Shown in pieces: positions 62,071 through 64,000 of a stretch of 64,000 nt of DNA; position 1 is the first letter of the stretch; each line of letters opens with the position of its first letter. The notes under the pieces were generated by a model. That model had not been told where the DNA came from and searched no databases. It was given only the letters and a program-made list of their open reading frames with translations. The stretch comes from Pseudomonas sp. S04 (lineage in GTDB: Bacteria; Pseudomonadota; Gammaproteobacteria; Pseudomonadales; Pseudomonadaceae): the NCBI RefSeq assembly GCF_009834545.1, contig NZ_CP019427.1:4780001-4844000 (forward strand), given 5' to 3'. The position numbers were made by a program, and so were the translations under genes.

Positions 62071-62442
62071 TTACAATGCCGCGGGAATGCTTCTGGCGCT
62101 GCGCGGCGGGTACCAGCCCAGCGACTGCAAGGTTTCCAGGCGCGCGCGGGCACGGTAGGCGTACTCATTGTTCGGGTACTGCGCCATGATGAACTGGTAG
62201 GTCTGGGCGGCATCGACATAGAGCTTCTGCCGCTCCAGGCACTGGCCACGCAACATCGACACTTCAGGCTGGATGTAGCGCCGCGCCCGGCTCTTGCGAT
62301 CGACCTGGGACAGTTCGAGCATCACCCGCTCGCAGTTGCCGGCGTCGTAGGCACGGTAGGCGGTGTTCAGGTGATGGTCCATCGACCAACGGGTACAGCC
62401 CACGACACTCAGGGCCAGGGCAGCTAAAAGCACGAATCGCAT
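62071..62442 (-). CDS. Small lipoprotein with TPR-like helices
   Basis: 123 residues. Signal peptide with lipobox LALSVVGC (lipidated Cys near residue 16), then helices YRAYDAGNCERVMLELSQVD and YVDAAQTYQFIMAQYPNNEYAYRARARL that look like tetratricopeptide repeats. The ATG at 62442 follows CAGGAGAACTCTC. Probably attached to the outer or inner membrane facing the periplasm; function unknown. Confidence 0.82.
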   Translation of the reverse strand: MRFVLLAALALSVVGCTRWSMDHHLNTAYRAYDAGNCERVMLELSQVDRKSRARRYIQPEVSMLRGQCLERQKLYVDAAQTYQFIMAQYPNNEYAYRARARLETLQSLGWYPPRSARSIPAAL

Positions 62443-62598
62443 GAGAGTTCTCCTGTCTTGGGCTTTGTATCGACCCGGCGGCAAAAATCTTCAGTGCGGC
62501 GTGTTCAATAAAGAATCCAATAAGTAGTGCAAACGAACAATGACTACAACTTCCCAGCATAGTAGCCTCACTCAGCGCTTGAACTCAGGAGTCTTTGC

Positions 62599-64000
62599 AT
62601 GTCCGTCCGTCGTACCAAAATCGTCGCTACCCTTGGCCCGGCCAGTAACTCGCCGGAAGTTCTCGAACAGCTGATTCTCGCTGGCCTGGACGTTGCCCGC
62701 CTGAACTTCTCCCACGGCACCCCCGACGAGCACAAGGCTCGCGCCAAGCTGGTCCGTGACCTCGCGGCCAAGCACGGGCGCTTCGTCGCCCTGCTGGGCG
62801 ACCTGCAAGGCCCGAAAATCCGTATCGCCAAATTCGCCAATAAGAAGATCGAGCTGAAGATCGGTGATCAATTCACCTTCTCCACCAGCCATCCTCTGAC
62901 CGAAGGCAACCAGCAAGTGGTCGGCATCGACTACCCGGACCTGGTCAAGGACTGCGGCGTTGGCGACGAGTTGCTGCTCGACGACGGCCGCGTGGTCATG
63001 CGTGTTGATACCGCCAGCGCCACCGAACTGCATTGCACCGTGACCATCGGCGGCCCGCTGTCGGACCACAAGGGCATCAACCGTCGTGGTGGCGGCCTGA
63101 CCGCTCCAGCCCTGACTGAAAAAGACAAGGCTGACATCAAGCTCGCCGCCGAAATGCAGGTCGACTACCTCGCCGTGTCCTTCCCGCGTGACGCCGCCGA
63201 CATGGAATACGCCCGTCAATTGCGCGACGAAGCCGGCGGCACCGCCTGGCTGGTGGCCAAGATCGAACGTGCCGAAGCCGTGGCCGACGACGAAACCCTC
63301 GATGGCCTGATCAAGGCTTCCGACGCAGTGATGGTTGCCCGTGGCGACCTCGGCGTGGAAATCGGCGACGCCGAGCTGGTGGGTATCCAGAAGAAGATCA
63401 TCCTGCACGCACGCCGCCACAACAAAGCGGTGATCGTTGCGACCCAGATGATGGAGTCGATGATCCAGAACCCGATGCCGACCCGCGCCGAAGTGTCCGA
63501 CGTGGCCAACGCCGTGCTCGACTACACCGACGCCGTGATGCTCTCGGCGGAAAGTGCTGCCGGCCTGTACCCACTGGAAGCTGTGCAGGCGATGGCGCGT
63601 ATCTGCGTCGGCGCAGAAAAGCACCCGACCAGCAAGACCTCCAGCCACCGCATCGGCAAGGTCTTCGAAAGCTGCGACCAGAGCATCGCCCTGGCCGCCA
63701 TGTACACCGCCAACCACTTCCCGGGCGTCAAGGCGATCATCGCCCTCACCGAAAGTGGCTACACGCCGTTGATCATGTCGCGCATTCGCTCCTCGGTGCC
63801 GATCTACGCGTTCTCCCCGCATCGTGAAACCCAGGCCCGCGCGGCGATGTTCCGTGGCGTCTACACCGTCCCGTTCGACCCGGCATCCCTGCCACCTGAG
63901 CAAGTCAGCCAGGCGGCCATCGACGAGCTGCTGGCTCGCGGCGTGGTCGAGAAAGGCGACTGGGTCATCCTGACCAAGGGCGACAGCTACCACACCATCG
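62599..64000 (+). CDS. pykA: Pyruvate kinase, partial at the 3' end
   Basis: About 467 codons seen, open to the last base; the family is roughly 480 long, so only the end is missing. Converts phosphoenolpyruvate and ADP to pyruvate and ATP. Start MSVRRTKIVATLGPASN, substrate and metal motifs RLNFSHG, GDLQGPKIR, SDAVMVARGDLGVEI and MESMIQNPMPTRAE are intact. ATG at 62599 behind CAGGAGTCTTTGC. The position after the MoxR cluster matches pykA (PA4329) in P. aeruginosa; PykF is a separate gene. Confidence 0.94.
   Translation, partial: MSVRRTKIVATLGPASNSPEVLEQLILAGLDVARLNFSHGTPDEHKARAKLVRDLAAKHGRFVALLGDLQGPKIRIAKFANKKIELKIGDQFTFSTSHPLTEGNQQVVGIDYPDLVKDCGVGDELLLDDGRVVMRVDTASATELHCTVTIGGPLSDHKGINRRGGGLTAPALTEKDKADIKLAAEMQVDYLAVSFPRDAADMEYARQLRDEAGGTAWLVAKIERAEAVADDETLDGLIKASDAVMVARGDLGVEIGDAELVGIQKKIILHARRHNKAVIVATQMMESMIQNPMPTRAEVSDVANAVLDYTDAVMLSAESAAGLYPLEAVQAMARICVGAEKHPTSKTSSHRIGKVFESCDQSIALAAMYTANHFPGVKAIIALTESGYTPLIMSRIRSSVPIYAFSPHRETQARAAMFRGVYTVPFDPASLPPEQVSQAAIDELLARGVVEKGDWVILTKGDSYHTI

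Noticed and set aside
62572..63993. Minus-strand frame of 473 codons opposite pyruvate kinase
   Set aside because: Shadow of pykA, which runs open on the plus strand to the end of the window and has clear kinase motifs.

Overview
The window is chromosomal DNA of a Pseudomonas, most likely of the P. fluorescens group. Gene content and order are diagnostic: arcABC, a TyrR-like regulator with gcvH-gcvP-sdaA-gcvT, the ybgC-tolQRAB-pal-cpoB block beside queE, queC and tRNA-Lys, ruvCAB-yebC-aspS, an OprD-type porin, secA, and mvaT beside purU and sbcB. The DNA is GC-rich, and many intergenic gaps hold paired GTGGGAGC...GCGAT palindromes (REP pairs) of the kind scattered through fluorescent pseudomonads. 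Apart from two insertion sequences and one large palindromic repeat at 4.8-8.5 kb, this is core genome.

Layout. 1-3038: end of arcA, then arcB, arcC (arginine deiminase pathway) and a small DUF5064-type gene. 3162-14909: gcsR-like sigma-54 activator, then a 4.2 kb gap, then gcvH, gcvP, sdaA and gcvT, which turn glycine into one-carbon units and serine into pyruvate. The gap holds a roughly 0.7 kb palindromic repeat split by an IS481-family element, itself split by an IS3-family element. Three 18-bp sites matching the GcsR operator and a sigma-54 -24/-12 promoter lie intact between the insertions and gcvH. 15311-17303: small cold-shock protein, RDD membrane protein, nadA. 17577-30222 (minus strand): tRNA-Lys, queC, queE, the Tol-Pal operon, ruvBAC, yebC, aspS and an fmdB-type protein. 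30400-33219: ribbon-helix-helix protein, dps, a membrane protein fused to a cold-shock domain, slyX, HIT protein. 34129-43825: OprD porin, mscS, yajQ, a ketopantoate reductase-like enzyme, an orphan sensor kinase, a PduO-type adenosyltransferase, a Nudix-ThiE fusion, a GST and argJ. 43964-54513: secA, dciA-like gene, HerA-like ATPase, a dCache chemoreceptor, a 57-residue protein, purU, mvaT and sbcB. 54699-61456: a tightly overlapping six-gene operon (RDD, SpoIIM, DUF4129, DUF4350, MoxR, DUF58). The window closes with a PilZ protein, a small lipoprotein and most of a pyruvate kinase gene.

The least understood parts are the MoxR-DUF58-SpoIIM operon, the membrane/cold-shock fusion and the palindromic repeat with its hexamer array. 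I found no CRISPR array, prophage or recognisable defence island. Identifications come from reading the sequence and from memory of families; no database search was run.
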